Notes: generated from the sequence alone by a model not told the origin. A DNA stretch of 64,000 nucleotides from Cryptomeria japonica (GCF_030272615.1 NC_081406.1:395396439-395460438), one strand, 5' to 3'. Shown: positions 46,627-60,184, numbered from the stretch's first letter. Numbers and translations are program-made.

Positions 46627-49600
46627 GGGCGAACTTCCTCCTGGAGTTCATCAAAAAGGTGGGGATACTATGATCTCATACGTGCTGCATCCTCCCATGA
46701 GGCTGTGACCTCATCATAGCAATCCCACTGGACCCTAACCTAGTCTAGCTCTCGACCTCAAAGGCCCAGCATCTGGTGTGCCAAAATGTGAATGGGCTCC
46801 AAAGCTAGCTGCCCATCCGACTCCACCTGCAAGGCATCCCAATCTAGAATATGAGACTCATCATAGATATACTTCCTCAAAACTGAAACATGAAACACAT
46901 CGTGGATGCGCGACAGGCTAGGTGGCAATGCTAAACGGTAGGCAACTAGTCCTATCCTCTCAAGGATCGCAAATGGTCCTACAAATCAAGGTGCGAGCTT
47001 AGAACCATTTCCATATCAGATTGGACTCTTATGCGGTCACACTCTCAAGAAGACTTTGTCTCCAACCAAGTAGCTACGATCTATCCTCTTCGCATCTGCA
47101 TATTTCTTCTGTCTATCCTATGCCTCTCTAAGACGCTGCCTAATCAAATCCACCTGCTGCTCCATATCCCGAACTATCTCAGGTCCAATAGCAACTTTGT
47201 CCTCTATGCCATATAATTCCTGATAGGGTGGCATCCCCAAGGATGTGTGATGCCCATTGTTATAGGCAAACTCCACTAAGGGAAGGTACTCTTCCCATCT
47301 GGTTTGGTGATCCATGACGTACATGCGAAGCATATCCTCTAACACCTGATTAACCCTCTCTATCTGGCCATCCGTTTTCGGATGATAGGCTGTACTGAAA
47401 TTGAGCTTGGTACCCATAGCTACCTGTAATGCCTTCCAAAAGGAAGAAGTGAAGAGGGAATCTCTATCGGAAATGATCTTGCATGGACCGCCATGAAGTC
47501 TGACAATGTCTTGCAGAAACACCTGTGCTACTGCTGGTGCTATGAAGTTGGTACGAACTGGTGAAAAGTGGGCCACTTTGGTCAACTTGTGAACCGTCAC
47601 CAAGATGGCATCATGGCGACAAGATGACATGGGGAGACCAATGATGAAATCCATGGATATAGTATCCCACTTCCACTCTAGTATAGCATGAGATTGGAGC
47701 AACCCACCTGGATGGCGATGCTCCACCTTGACTCTCTGACACTCAAGGCATCGAGCTACCAACTTCGCAATAAGCTGTCACATTCCTGGCCAATGGTATA
47801 ATTCCCTCAAGTCTGCATGTATCTTCTTGACCCCAGGATGTGCTGCATAAGGAGCTCTATGAACCTCTGTGATAATGAACTCCCACAATCCCCCAGAAGA
47901 AGGTACATAGATGCACCCTCTATGGCGTAATAAACCATCGAACTCCAAGGAATAATCCACATATTTCCCTTCTAAAGTTTCTTGAGATCGTATAGCCTAG
48001 CAAACCTCTAAATACCATCCGTCCTCTAGCAACTGCTACATGATCCGATCTCTCAAATCTGTGCCCATAGATATGGTGTATACCTCGTGATGTCTCCTAC
48101 TCAAAGCATCTACAACTACATTTTCTTTCCCTTTGATGTAGTGAATGTCAAAACCATACTCGCACAAGAATTCCATCCATCTCCTCTGACGTGCATTAAG
48201 GTTTGGCTAAGTGAATATGTACTGAAGGCTCTGATGGTCTGAGTGCAACTCAAAATGATGACCCAAAAGGAAATGTCTCCACCTCACAAGTGCATGCACT
48301 ACTGCTGCAAGCTCAAGGTCATGAGTAGGGTAATTAAGCTCGTGAGTCTTGAGTTTCCTAGACTCAAAAACTATAGCTCTGCCACCCTGCATAAGGACTG
48401 CTCCTAAACCCTCTAGGGAAGCATCTGTGCAAACCATGAAATCAGCTAAAGGATCTGGTACTACAAGGATAGGTGCAGTAGTAAGTGCCTTTTTAAGTTC
48501 CTGAAAGGCCTTCTCGCACTTCTCTGTCCACTCAAATTTCTTCCCTTTGCGCTGAAGAGAAGTAATAGGATGAGCGACTCTAGAGAATCCCTCAACAAAA
48601 TGTCGATAATAACCTGCTAAGCCAATGAAGCTCTTGACCTCTGTCACACTGGTAGGCACTAGCCAATCCATAATGGCACTGACCTTTGATGGGTCTACTA
48701 AGATCCCATCACCAGATATAACATGACCAAGGTACTTGACCTCTGTTCTAAAGAAAGCACACTTCGACAAACTACCATATAACTGATTATCCCTCAAACA
48801 CTGCAAAACCTATCTCAGGTGCTCCTCATGTTCCTCCTCATTCCGTGAATATATCAATATGTCGTCGAGAAACACAATCACAAAACGGTCGAGGAATGTG
48901 CGAAATACTCCATTCATGAGACTCATGAAAACTACTGGGGCATTCGTAAGACCGAATGGGACCACGGTGAACTCATAGTGGCCATATCTAGTGCGAAATG
49001 CGGTCTTGTGGATATCGCTATCCACTATCCTCAACTGATGGTACCCTGACTTTAGATCAATCTTGGAAAATACTTTGGCACCCTGAGGTTGGTCAAATAA
49101 ATCGTCGATCCTGGGCAACGGATATTGGTTCTTGATGGTTACTTTGTTCAACTGACGATAATCCATGCATAATCGGAGAGATCCATCCTTCTTCTTCACG
49201 AAGATGACTGGTGCACCCCAAGGGGATACACTAGGGCAAATGTGGCCCTTCTCTAGGAGTTCCTCAAGCTGCATCTTGAGCTCATTAAGCTCATTTGTGG
49301 TCATTCTATATGGTGCTCTTGAAACTGGTTTGGCTCCTAGAACAAGGTCTATATGAAAGTCAATCTCTCTATGGGGTGGCATACCAGGTAACTCTGAAGG
49401 AAATATGTCTAAAAATCCCTTAAGGATAGGATGGTCGTCAATAGATGGTTCCTTTTCCTCTTCTTCTTCTCTATCACTAATGGTGATGGCAAATAACTGA
49501 CATCCCTTTTGCATGCTCCGCTTAAGCTACATGGTGGAGATCATACGAAGAGACACGGGTCTTTGAATTCTAGTGATCACTATGGGAGAACCATGATCAT

Positions 49601-51357
49601 CCTCACACTCGATCCTTTTCAGGTGACAATCCATCTTGGCTCTGTGGGCATAAAGCCAATCCATGCCAAGTACGATGCCATATGATCTGAGTGGTGTAAC
49701 TCTAAGGTCTACTAAGGTGGTGGTATTACCAATCTAAAGCTGACAACCCCTAACCTCTGATTCCACTAACACTCTAGCCCCTGAAGCTAATTCCACTTCC
49801 CAACTGACCTCTTGTCTAATTGCCACTAGCCCGCAATGCTCCACAACCAATGGAGATATAAAAGAGTCAGTAGCTTCTGAATCAAATAATATAGATACAC
49901 TGCTACCTTTGATCATACCTTCTACCTCAATAACCGTGGCCTAATGCTCTGTCTAGCGGTTGTCAACCACTGCGAAGACCCTATGGGACTTGCCCATATC
50001 CCCAACTGTCGGCTCTGATGCTGCCATCCTCTGATTGTCTGTCATCTAACCTTGAGGACACTCTCTCACCATGTGTCCCATGGCTCTACATGTGAAGCAA
50101 GCGCCATGTGCCTGAAACTACACTCCCTGTGGTCTGGAGAAAGACTGTCCCCCTGTCCTGCTAGAACCACTATACCCACCTCTGGAGGACTGCTGAGTCC
50201 TCGCCGGAGGTGTGTAAGGCACCTGAGATCTCTGATCTCGCCTTTGACCCTATGACTACCACTGCTTAGGCTTCGTGCCCTGCTGACTCTGCGGAGGCCT
50301 TTGCCTCTGGTTTTGTTGTGACTGCTACGGAGGAGGGGGTTTGGAGAACCCTGATGTGTGCTTGTTGTTACCCTTCCAATGGGGTTTCTGAAACCCGTAA
50401 GTCTATGGTGTAGGGTTACGGTTCTGGAACTGATCCCTCAAGTCCTGGGGTCTGACCTGAATCTCCTCGACTATCAAAGCCTTCTCCACGGCAACCCAAA
50501 GGCTCCCTGGAGCGGCCATCCTCACTGGTCCTGCTATGCCAGAATTCAATCCTCTGATAAATCAGTTGACAAGAAGCTTCTCGTCTTTCAGGTAGTCTAC
50601 ATACAATAAGAGTTCAAAGAACTTGTTCTCGTACTGGGTCACTAAAAGACCCTTCTGCTGGAGGTCATGAAACTCATCCACCCTACGCTATCTGAAATGC
50701 TCTGATAAGTACCTCTCCCTGAATCTTTCTGTGAAAATCTCCCAAGTGAGGGTTTCTATCTCTAAGCCACACTTATATTCTTCCTATCTCCACCATGTGG
50801 AGGCTGTTCCTCGCAATAGGTGAACCGCTGCACATGCTTTTAGATTGCTCTCATAAGAGCGCAATGCAAAGCACCTATCTAGGCTCAAAAGCCATGCCTC
50901 TGCTTCTACCCCATCGGTAGATCCCCCAAAAGATGGTGGCTGAAGATGCATAACCTCTCTGATTAGATCCCCTGGATCCCGACGTGCCCTCTCATAATAC
51001 ACTGGTGCTACGACTGGAGGTGGTGCCGGTAGGTGAATGGACTCGGGCTCACGCCCAGCCTGACTCTCTATGGAATTAGGAGGTGGACTCCTACTCCATT
51101 CCCATTCTACTGTTCTATGGCTTCCTGACTTCTGGTTCTCAACATTATGATCTACTGTCGGAAGCCTATCCTGAACTATGCCAATCAGGTTGTGTAGAGC
51201 TACCAAGATGTCTCGGTTCAGGTCAACTGAACGTTCAGGAAGGGGCTTCTGGGTTCACTTTCGGAACCGATTCCTCCCTAATGACCTCTTCGTCTGCCAT
51301 GCGTTCACGCCTAGGGCCTCTACCACACTTGCGAGTTTGTCGCATAGTTGGAGGCAT
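46623..51357 (-). pseudogene. Chromovirus gag-pol polyprotein with premature stops
   Basis: Gag opens MPPTMRQTRK at 51357, with capsid motifs LQPPSFGGSTDGVEAEAWL and ACAAVHLLRGTASTWW, and a complete CCHC knuckle (CFTCRAMGHMVREC) near 50055-50097. Protease has LFDSEATDSFIS at about 49860-49893 (DSG changed to DSE). RT 49514-48810 has [22 protein letters not shown] and FLDDILIYS. RNase H 48806-48100 has [14 protein letters not shown]. Integrase 47960-47118 has HHCC-type CLECQ, MDFIIGLP, SDRDSLF and DGQIERVNQ. The chromodomain, about 46640-46960, has [13 protein letters not shown] and TASWEDAARM. By eye about 25 stops, mostly TAG. Apart from the first 50 codons, all parts share one frame. Confidence 0.92.
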
Positions 51358-51514
51358 CCTTTTTAAGAAAATAAAATAAAATGAAATAAATAAATATTTT
51401 AGGAGAAATATTTTAGCTAATTTAAAAATAACATAATAAAAATAAATATAATTTAATTAATTAAATAATTATAGCGAAACGTAATGGAGTAAGGTTCCTA
51501 GTGTTGGCAACCTT

Positions 51515-51526
51515 GCTCTGATACCA
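51515..51526 (-). promoter_or_regulatory. Primer-binding site of the chromovirus
   Basis: Minus-strand TGGTATCAGAGC, three bases after the LTR end ATGACA at 51530; complementary to initiator Met tRNA. Confidence 0.92.
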
Positions 51527-52094
51527 AAATGTCATGCCCAAACTTTTGGGCACAAACGGAATAATTTTTTTTTTAAATACTTAACTTAGAACGATTAACT
51601 TAATTAAAATAATGCAAACTAGTTTGGTCTTAACTGGGTTTTAAGTGAATCAAACAACTAAGCCAATTGGCAAAATAAAACATCTAAGTTACAAGCGGAT
51701 TAAAAATCTCTAATCAAAATAAATATTGTCTTCCATTAATAAATAATTAAAATCTCAAACTTAACAATTAATCTCAAATTTAAATGATCAATATTTATCT
51801 TATAGTTCTTTAATTACCTAGGATCTAATAATTTGTCCTAGCCATTAGGTTAAACAAACCTATTAAATAAAATTTTCATAAATTAAAATACCTTATAAAT
51901 TCAAAATTTAAAAGGGCCACCTTGACCCTACACATGTCATTTTATTTTATTTTTCCCAAGGGTTTATCCTACGCAAGGGTTTTTTCTTTTTTTAAAAACA
52001 TTTTATTAGAATGCTCCTACATTCATTTAATAATTCAAACTGCATTTCCTAGTTTTACAACTAACTAATTTGATTTCAAATAATTATAGAAGTT

Positions 52095-52213
<119 letters not shown>

Positions 52214-52590
52214 TTATGAATATATTCTAAAGGGAAGGAGGGGTTTTTATTTTATTTTATTAATTAACCCCTTTTTATACACTCCCACCACACACATATC
52301 TTATTTTAAATTCTAAGTGTGTTTGCCCTAACTCGAAATTAGGGTTAGGGCATGTGTGTTAAAAAAATATTCATACTTTTCTTTTTTGTGTGTGTGTGTT
52401 GTGTGTGTGTATGTTTCCTTTTCTTTGTGAGTGTGTGTGTACAGGTGTGGATGCGGCGGCCCGAGCTCTACCCCTTGGCAAAGCCGAAGAGAGAAATGGC
52501 GGAGAGCCGAGCGGCCAAAGGAGATGGCGGTGGAATTGGAGAACAGTCGTTTAATGGTGTTCGGCGGTGGGCGGGGGTTTCTCTCGGGCG

Positions 52591-52759
52591 CCACTGTGCT
52601 TACCCACAGTGCGGTCGAGCACCGTCCACTATGGTTAAACACAGTGGCGGGCCGGGAGCCACCACCACTGTGGTTGCTCACAGTGGGGGACCCAATGCCG
52701 TCCACTGTGGTTTCGCACAGTGGCGGCGTCGAGCCGTCCACTGTGAGCAGCCACAGTGG
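52591..52759. repeat. Array of five short hairpins (right LTR)
   Basis: Stems at 52592/52605, 52626/52640, 52665/52679, 52702/52716 and 52738/52752; CCACTGTG-CACAGTGG with six loop bases. The second has a single G to A change in one arm. The third is the unmutated form of the doubly changed hairpin in the left LTR. Confidence 0.92.
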
Positions 52760-52881
52760 AGGCACGGCTGCACCGTCCCTTGTGTTCACAGGGGTTTGGC
52801 CTTCACCGAACATGGTGATAAGCATTTTTTATTTTTTTTAAAAGTTTCCCTTTTTTTTAAAAAATATGTTTATCAATTTTT

Positions 52882-52912
<31 letters not shown>

Positions 52913-55830
52913 GTATATATAAACATATATGTAGGTATATATATATCTGTATCATTTTCTTAGGAGATATTTAAGTTTCCAGATTTATATTTTTTTTTTT
53001 AATGTGTAAATATATATATATATATATATTATAACATGCAAAAAACTAATAAATGGTTTGCAGTCTAAAATAGATGTAATATACATTTTCTAGATTTTTT
53101 TAATAATTAGGCTTTAAATTTGCCATTATCTCTCTTATATACAAAACTCAAACTAATTATTTCTTTAGGATATTAGACCTTCTTTAGCATATTAGACCTA
53201 GTTTAGAGGAAAGAAGAGAACTAATTTTGTTTATTTGCTTAAAGCATTCTGTACTATTAATGCATTCTAAACAGCAATCTTAAAACATAATCCTTTTTGG
53301 TAAACAAAATAAAACTAAAACTAAATGCTATTTTTTTTTGATAAAATAGGCTGCTACATTAAGGTTTATTTTCTGCATTAAATGGAAAAATAAAAGACAG
53401 ATTTATATTTTATTTTTTTTCATTGCAGCAGCATAAGTAAACATAAATGAACATGTAGTAACAAACAAAATTTATTTGCAGAATACACAAAAATGCACCT
53501 ACTTCTTTTTTTTTTAAATGAGGATTTTAAATACATGCTAATACATTTCATCTTTTTTTTTTTTGCAAAACAAACCAAAATAGGAGAAATACATTTCTTT
53601 AGCAAGTAAAATACAAAGTAAATAATCGTACACATGGGTTTGAAAACCCAACTAATAATTCCCTTCCATAGGAATATGAATGACATAAATACAATTTTTT
53701 TTTTTGAAAATAAATACAACATAGCTCTCTTTCTTTTTCCTTTATCTTGCTATAAATAAATACATTCTTTTTTAACTATTTCTGCAACTTAGAACAGCAA
53801 CTAATCCATTTATCATTTCTTTTCCATCCCAAGCAACCTGCAATAAAAATACAACTTGACCATGGAGAGCTCACCTCCCAGCCTAGGCTTACTAGAAGCC
53901 ACCCCCGAGCTTGGAGAACCAAGTACTAGACGGGTCACAAACAAACAAACAACACAACAACAAAAGCAAACACTCAATAGGCATTTTCCCATCCCAAGCT
54001 ACACTCTCACCACAACTTGTGATGAACTTTCCATGGGTGGAAGTGGACCAAGTACCATTGGGGAGATTGCAAGCATAATACAACTCAAGCCACCTCATGC
54101 CAATACTAAATACAACAAGAATTCATCTCCACACCTTATGCCCCCCAAAGGCATTAAAGCCATATTTTCTCCCCTTATGACCCCCAAATGCATACACAAG
54201 GCTATGCAGCAAGGGTCACAAAGGACACCCTTGAGATCACTCTCCATAAGGAGAGCCTCTCACCCAAGGCTGTCATACTTCTTCCACCCCAAGACCATTC
54301 TACTCTCCCAAGAGTAGGAGGCCTTGGACACTCCCAAAACAAGAACACATAAGCAAAGAACGTGGAAATGAAAATTTACATTTTTCCCCTACAAACAATT
54401 TACACATACACATCTCTTCATACAAGCATTTCTTTCTTTCAAAAACAACATAAACAACATAACAAAAGGAAGTAAAACCAACCTTAATCTGCCAATAGGT
54501 ATGTTAGACTTAGTTGGGGATGAGCTGCCCAAATCCACACAAACTTTCCACCAACACCTTCACCAAAATTCTATCCTACAACTAAATTTCAAAAATTGCA
54601 TAATCTCCAACTATGGAGAGTGGGTGATTACTCACTAAGTCCCTAATCCTTGCCTAAGAAGGCCTCTCACACACTTCCCAACCCCTTGGGTGAGGTGAGA
54701 GTTCCCATTGGTTGCTCTTCCCAACCTCTTACATATTACTAAAACTCGAAAGGGAAAAGGTGAGAGAGGATGGGGAAGAGAGTTTGACATCAAAAGGGAA
54801 GGTTGTCTATCCTAGGAGGAACCTTCTAAGTTGAATTTTCTCTCACCTTGGGAAAACCACTTTTTGAGGTGACTAAACAGTCACATGGGAGTAGTCACAT
54901 GTTTCAAAATACCCCTAACCCATAGGTATACCCTTTGGACCTTTGGAAAAGCCCTAAAACTGACCCTAGGAGTCCATTTGACCCCTTAGAAACCCAACTG
55001 AAGTTAACCTACGGGTCAAACCTGAGTTGACCACTCCCAAGACTCCCTACCCAAGGCAAATTTGGGACCACACTCTTTTGTTTGAATGGCTTTGGTAGAA
55101 ACAAAACTCCCTCCAAGAGACAAGTCAAAATCAATGACACTAATCAGCACATGTGTCAAGTGACACAATAAAATACAATATAAAAATCACACATGGAATT
55201 TGTCTCTTGGAGGTTTACACAATTAAATAAAATCAAATTAACACACATGCATAATTTACTTTCACAAATAAAATACATTACAAACGGGGTGTTGTCTCTC
55301 CAAATAGACAACCCCTGGCTTAACAAACGTACATTAGTCTAGGTTTGGTTCTCCATATTTATTCCATGGTCACATGGATAATTTTCCTGCGCATCTCAAT
55401 TAACACATTAGTAATTCCAAATAATCACAATTATACATAATTAAATACATAGATTTCATTGCACATCAAACACTCATACATTTGACAATAATAATTCAAT
55501 ATTTCATTCATTCAAATTTGATTCCACATAAGCAATCATCATAATTCTCAAAATTGAACCATTCATAATATAAGCATCATTTTTCCATCATCAAAATGAA
55601 GTCCTGCAATTCCAATAATGACATTCACCATTTCAAAGTAATTCTATTCTAGTAACATATAAAGTTTCATAATCAAAATGCATAAAATGAAGCATCAATA
55701 TACATCAATGTGATCCAAATCATGGAATCATATAGGTTCTAAATCCATAAAGCATAAAATAAAGCATCCATAATAGTCTCAAAATGCAGATAACTGAAAA
55801 TGTCAAGCTGAGTCGGGGTAGGGCCTCACA

Positions 55831-56145
55831 CACAAAGTGTATTTCATATCTTACCCTTATTATAATGTTCTTTTCGAGTCCAATATACATCCTTCATAGT
55901 TGATACTTTCAAAATACTTGTATTCACCTATGATAAGCTATATGTCCAACACAACCAATGGAGACTTAATAAAGAGGTATACTACTTCCAAGCTTTATTT
56001 ACAATGTTGTATTTATCACAAATTACACGATCTAAAAGGCTTCCACCCTTTATTGGAAGGACATTATAAACTTCTATAACAAGAATTAGAGTACATCTTA
56101 AATACTTTCTTAATTATTAAAAATACGCTTGCCATCACATTCATT
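55831..56145. other. Short unassigned flank
   Basis: AT-rich, no gene recognised. Host sequence of the chromovirus insertion. Confidence 0.4.
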
Positions 56146-56240
56146 CTTTTTTTTTTTTTTTGATCAATAAAAGGCCGAAGCCAAAGAATTTTATTAATTA
56201 AAAAATAGTTACATTTACATTTACACCTCCATTCAGTGTG
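56146..56240 (-). mobile_element. LINE-like 3' end with poly(A)
   Basis: Plus-strand T run (about 56146-56161) followed by GATCAATAAAAGGC. Read on the minus strand this is ...CCTTTTATTGATC plus poly(A), a common 3' end of plant L1-type LINEs. The body to the right is not resolved; it may belong to the ORF at 57905 or to the LINE at 61523. Confidence 0.6.
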
Positions 56241-57904
56241 GGCACCGGTAGGAAATAATGGAGGGAAGAAAACCTTTGGTCTAGCCCAGATCCCTCGAGG
56301 ATCAGAAAATATAAGATTTAAGTTACAAATGGAGATAAAATATCACAAAGGGATCTTGTCCATAGTAAAAAAGAAGGCATGAAAAATCCTTTGTGAAAAA
56401 ATGAGCAGCAGACTGCCCATCTCTTGGGGTGATCCTGCTTCTTCTAGGCAGCATCACTTTCTTAACCTAAAAAAATAGGGTGAAGCATGCTCTACCCTCT
56501 AAGCTGCACAAATACTTGAAATATCTCTTACCAGAATGTTAGAAAAAAGAAAACCGAACAGAGGTTGGCTTCTAAACTAATTTTCACAACTGATCATACC
56601 TGCCTGAATGGTCACCCTGTTAAAATACAAAACTCAAGATATTAGTCCCAAAAAAATCTCTAGAAAACATAATGCTTGGTCAATGATCAAGACCCATCAA
56701 AGATTAAAAGACAGGCTCTATATACATTCACTAAGCAAATTCCATAAGTATTTATTTATAGAGAGTGTAGAGAGCTACCATCCATCATAGAATTTAATTC
56801 AAACAAAGAGCCTTCCAAGCCCCAATTGAGTGACTGGGAAAGCTTAAGTGAGATGAAAAAATTTAATCAGATCGATCCTAATCCTCATGAAATTATTCTT
56901 GAGATAACTAGGAAGATGCTACTTTTGAAAGAAAGATGAATATTGAAATATACAACTAAGTCAATTTATCTTGAAAAGTCTGAGTAAAAGGGTAGAAATT
57001 TATGAATATGTATGAACATATATACATATATCTATATATAAATATGGATATATAGATGTATGTCTATATATATTCATAATATATATATATACACACACAT
57101 ATATATATATATACACACATATATATATATATACATATATATATGTATGTACATATATATATGTATGTACATATATATATGTATATATATGTATATATAT
57201 ATATATAAAAATCTATATTGCGACCATGAAAGGCCTAAAGAGCCTGAAGATAACTGAGACCGATCATACACAAAGAAAAAGATGAAGCAAAGCATTCACC
57301 AATCTATGAAATATCTTAACAAGATCTCGAAGCTAAGATAAAGCATCCCCATATCTTTTATGGCCTATAATTACTGAAAACAAGAAGCATGCCCCCCCAA
57401 AAGATAAAAACTACACATAAAGAGCCCTAAATGCAGAGACCTAGATGCTTGCCTTCCAGAAGGAGCTTCAACCCTTCTAGCATAGATAGCGTAATGGGCT
57501 ACCATCTATCATAGGTTTTGGTTTAAACAAAGATCCCTCCATGCCCTGAATGTATGTCATGGGAATATTTAAGAGAAATGAAAAAAGAAAATCATCTAAG
57601 CGAGCCCAGTCCTAAAATACTAGAAATAACTAGGAAGAAACAGAATTTGAGAGACCCACATTTTTGTATATATATAAGAATATATACATATATCTATAAA
57701 TAAATATGGATATATAGTTGTATGCCTATATATATTCAAAATTTATAAATCTAAAAGTGGCACTAAGGCAATACAGCCTGAAGTTCACCGAGAATGATTT
57801 AGCAGCAGTAAAAATATCCACATGAAATTGTTCTGTTACAAAAAAAAAAAAAAAAGCTTCTTTAACATAACAGAAACTTCGAAGCTTTCCATCCCGAAGG
57901 AGCT
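56241..57904. repeat. Diverged direct repeats with TA-rich segments
   Basis: GCTACCATC(C/T)ATCATAG and the following ~220 bp at 56773 recur, diverged, at 57498. The TA-rich CATATATACATATATCTATA block at 57016 recurs at 57680. A GAAGGAGCTTCA phrase recurs at 57461 and 57896. TA microsatellite 57005-57206; A-run 57840-57855. No coding frame supported. Confidence 0.65.
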
Positions 57905-58543
57905 TCATCCTTTCTTGCCTGGCTTGTGGGGAGGCTTGGAGCTAGATCTCTCTGGTTTTGATGCTGAAGGGCCAATAGGGGAGCGTGGGATTGGCACATT
58001 ATCAGGGATAACCGTGATATTCTCCTCCTCCAAATAGTTAATCAACCATTTCTCACGAGGAGGTTTCTTAACTTGAAGAATCCATGAGAGAAAAAGGAGG
58101 CTTCTGCTTCTAATAGGACGCAAAGCTTCGAAGGCCACAGGGTCATCGATTACCAAAATGGGGTAGCGAGGAACTGGGTTATTCATTTTGATAATGATAT
58201 CATAGTCCTTAGGCTTGGGAGCTATAAATTCCTCATCTATGTTGATCATCACCCTCTCTAACTCACCGAGGATGTCTTTAATGAAGACCTTCTTGCATAG
58301 TTTCACCGCAATATCCCCATATTTCTCAAAATGCATTGCGAGGGCTAAAAACATTGCTGCAATGTCTGGGTTTGCTTTGGTTCAGTCCTCATTCATGATG
58401 AAATCCTTCCCTAGAAATTTCATAATAGCTCCCGAGATCAAAGGGTTCTGTTGAATGAGAATTCCTTTCAGTCTATCATCCTTTATCTCACCTACGAAAG
58501 CCATCTGGCGTTTCAGCCCTAGAAGCCTAAGAGTGGTATCCAT
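57905..58543 (-). CDS. Unidentified 212-codon frame with one internal TGA
   Basis: Starts MDTTLRLLGLKRQMAF at 58543 and runs to a stop at 57905, with a single TGA after FIMNED. Visible parts: GILIQQNPLISGAIMKFLGK, MFLALAMHFEKYGDIAVKLC, ELERVMINIDEEFIAPKPKD, NPVPRYPILVIDDPVAFEAL, then a Ser/Pro/Lys-rich basic tail ending PHKPGKKG. No domain recognised. No transmembrane segment or signal peptide evident. The basic tail and the LINE-like poly(A) end on the same strand 1.7 kb downstream would fit an ORF1-type protein, but that is inference. It is the best-preserved non-pol frame in the window. Confidence 0.5.
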
Positions 58544-58883
58544 CGTAGCTTAACTAAGAAATGACAAGGAGGACCAACTTGGCATTCTAAATAGAACTCG
58601 TACTCTTAATGCTTCATAATAGAAACTTCATAATGAGTTGATACGATGCAAGGAGTGCAATCTTCAAGGATCAAGGTCATAATGAGCACCGCCTAAAGCC
58701 ATCAGGCAAAGGGTACCTCAACTGACAAATCGTTGAGGGAACATCACCTCGAATTACAAAGAGCCTTCAAGAAGATTTGATCGAGAAAGAGAGGTGACGT
58801 ATGATGTCCGACCATAACGTTTCATATGTCTGATGCAACTTGCTAAATGTAGGGGTTCATTAAGGAGAAATAGAAATGAGTAT
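58544..58883. other. Unassigned stretch
   Basis: No gene recognised. If the frame at 57905-58543 belongs to a retroelement, this would be its leader. Confidence 0.3.
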
Positions 58884-60184
58884 TGTTAGGCCCAATATGG
58901 AAAGCTAATGTACTAAGAGGGGAGGGGTGAATCAGTACTTCAAATCTTTTCTTCAACAATAACTTTACTATTAAGCATAAACTGAATATTATTGAAACAT
59001 AAGATAATGCTAAAACAAATAAATAACAATCATACATGATTCACTCCATAACACATATATTTTGGTTACGCAAAAACTCCTTGTTAGAGAGAAAAACTAT
59101 AGTGGGGATGGCACCCACAACTTCACTACTGCAATAATAAAGGTTGCTTGGTTAGAGCTACATGTTTAGCTATTTCTAATAGCTTACCCTGTTAGGAGTA
59201 TCAAGATCTTTAGATCTACCTTGCTAAAGGATTTTACAACACTTATACTAAATGTTGCACCTGGTTAAAGGCTTTACAATTTATAGACTTTGTTAGAGTC
59301 TTTTACCTTGTTAAAGGTTTCTCTTACAACTCAAAATATTACATTCAAAATCTTAAAAAATATCTGCAACTTAACATCTGAAATGTTATAGCAGATTCTA
59401 TGTGCTCAAAATGAAATTACCTTGATTATAGCATACCTCGGTAACCCATAAAATAACTCGGTAAACCTTTCTGTTTACTTTGTTCCTTGACTGTTCTTTG
59501 AAATCCTTCTCGTTGACCTCTGTGTATCTGCAACAGTCATAATACTCAGTTCTTTCCCATGATTTTTCTTTTCACATATGTCTTGCTTCACACTCTCATG
59601 TCTTGCTTCTCAGTCATGTCTGATCCTCAATTCATGCTGTATAAATAGATCTCTTATGACGATGATCTTGTTCATGCTTCGATCTTACAAACATGATTCA
59701 TCAAATGAATAACCATACAAATTATTTCATTGGATAGATGTCCTCAAAATCATACAAAATCTTAAGTGCAATTTCCAATGTGATAACGGTTCCTTGTTCC
59801 TCGATCTTTGTAACATGTTTCCCATATGTGTCTAGGTTCAATGAATCTGGTAACACGTTTCACTCGGTGTGTATCAACTCGGTATACCATCTTTGCTTCT
59901 TGGTAGTCATAGAACGTTACTCAGTAGACAGCTCAGTGTATACTAAACTCTGTGACTTGTAACTTCTGTAACCGACTGCTCTGTGCTTACCGACTGAATA
60001 TTTCAGTAGTAATAACTGACTAGAGTATATAGAATGACTATGGACATAAAACTAATGACAACTTAGTAAATAGTAACAGAGGATAGCTGGGTAAGTTTTA
60101 GTCCTAGAGGAAGGCAATATCTACATGAATAATAATCCCTATACATCCGTGACCACATATATCTTAATGCGAGATATGCCAGCA
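58884..60184 (-). repeat. Sirevirus-type LTR without internal region
   Basis: Minus strand: starts TGCTGGCATATCTCGCATTAAG at 60184 and ends ...GATTCACCCCTCCCC...GGGCCTAACA at 58884. Many ACCGA/CGGTA motifs and the order of LTR-end blocks match the Sirevirus-like Copia LTR. No primer site, gag or PPT on either side, so it looks like a solo LTR. The 5-bp flanks (AGTAT and CGTTT) do not match, so one edge may be wrong or altered. Confidence 0.6.

Noticed and set aside
50052-50609. Plus-strand frames opposite chromovirus gag
   Set aside because: Shadows of the minus-strand gag coding region, which has a zinc knuckle and capsid motifs in the right order.
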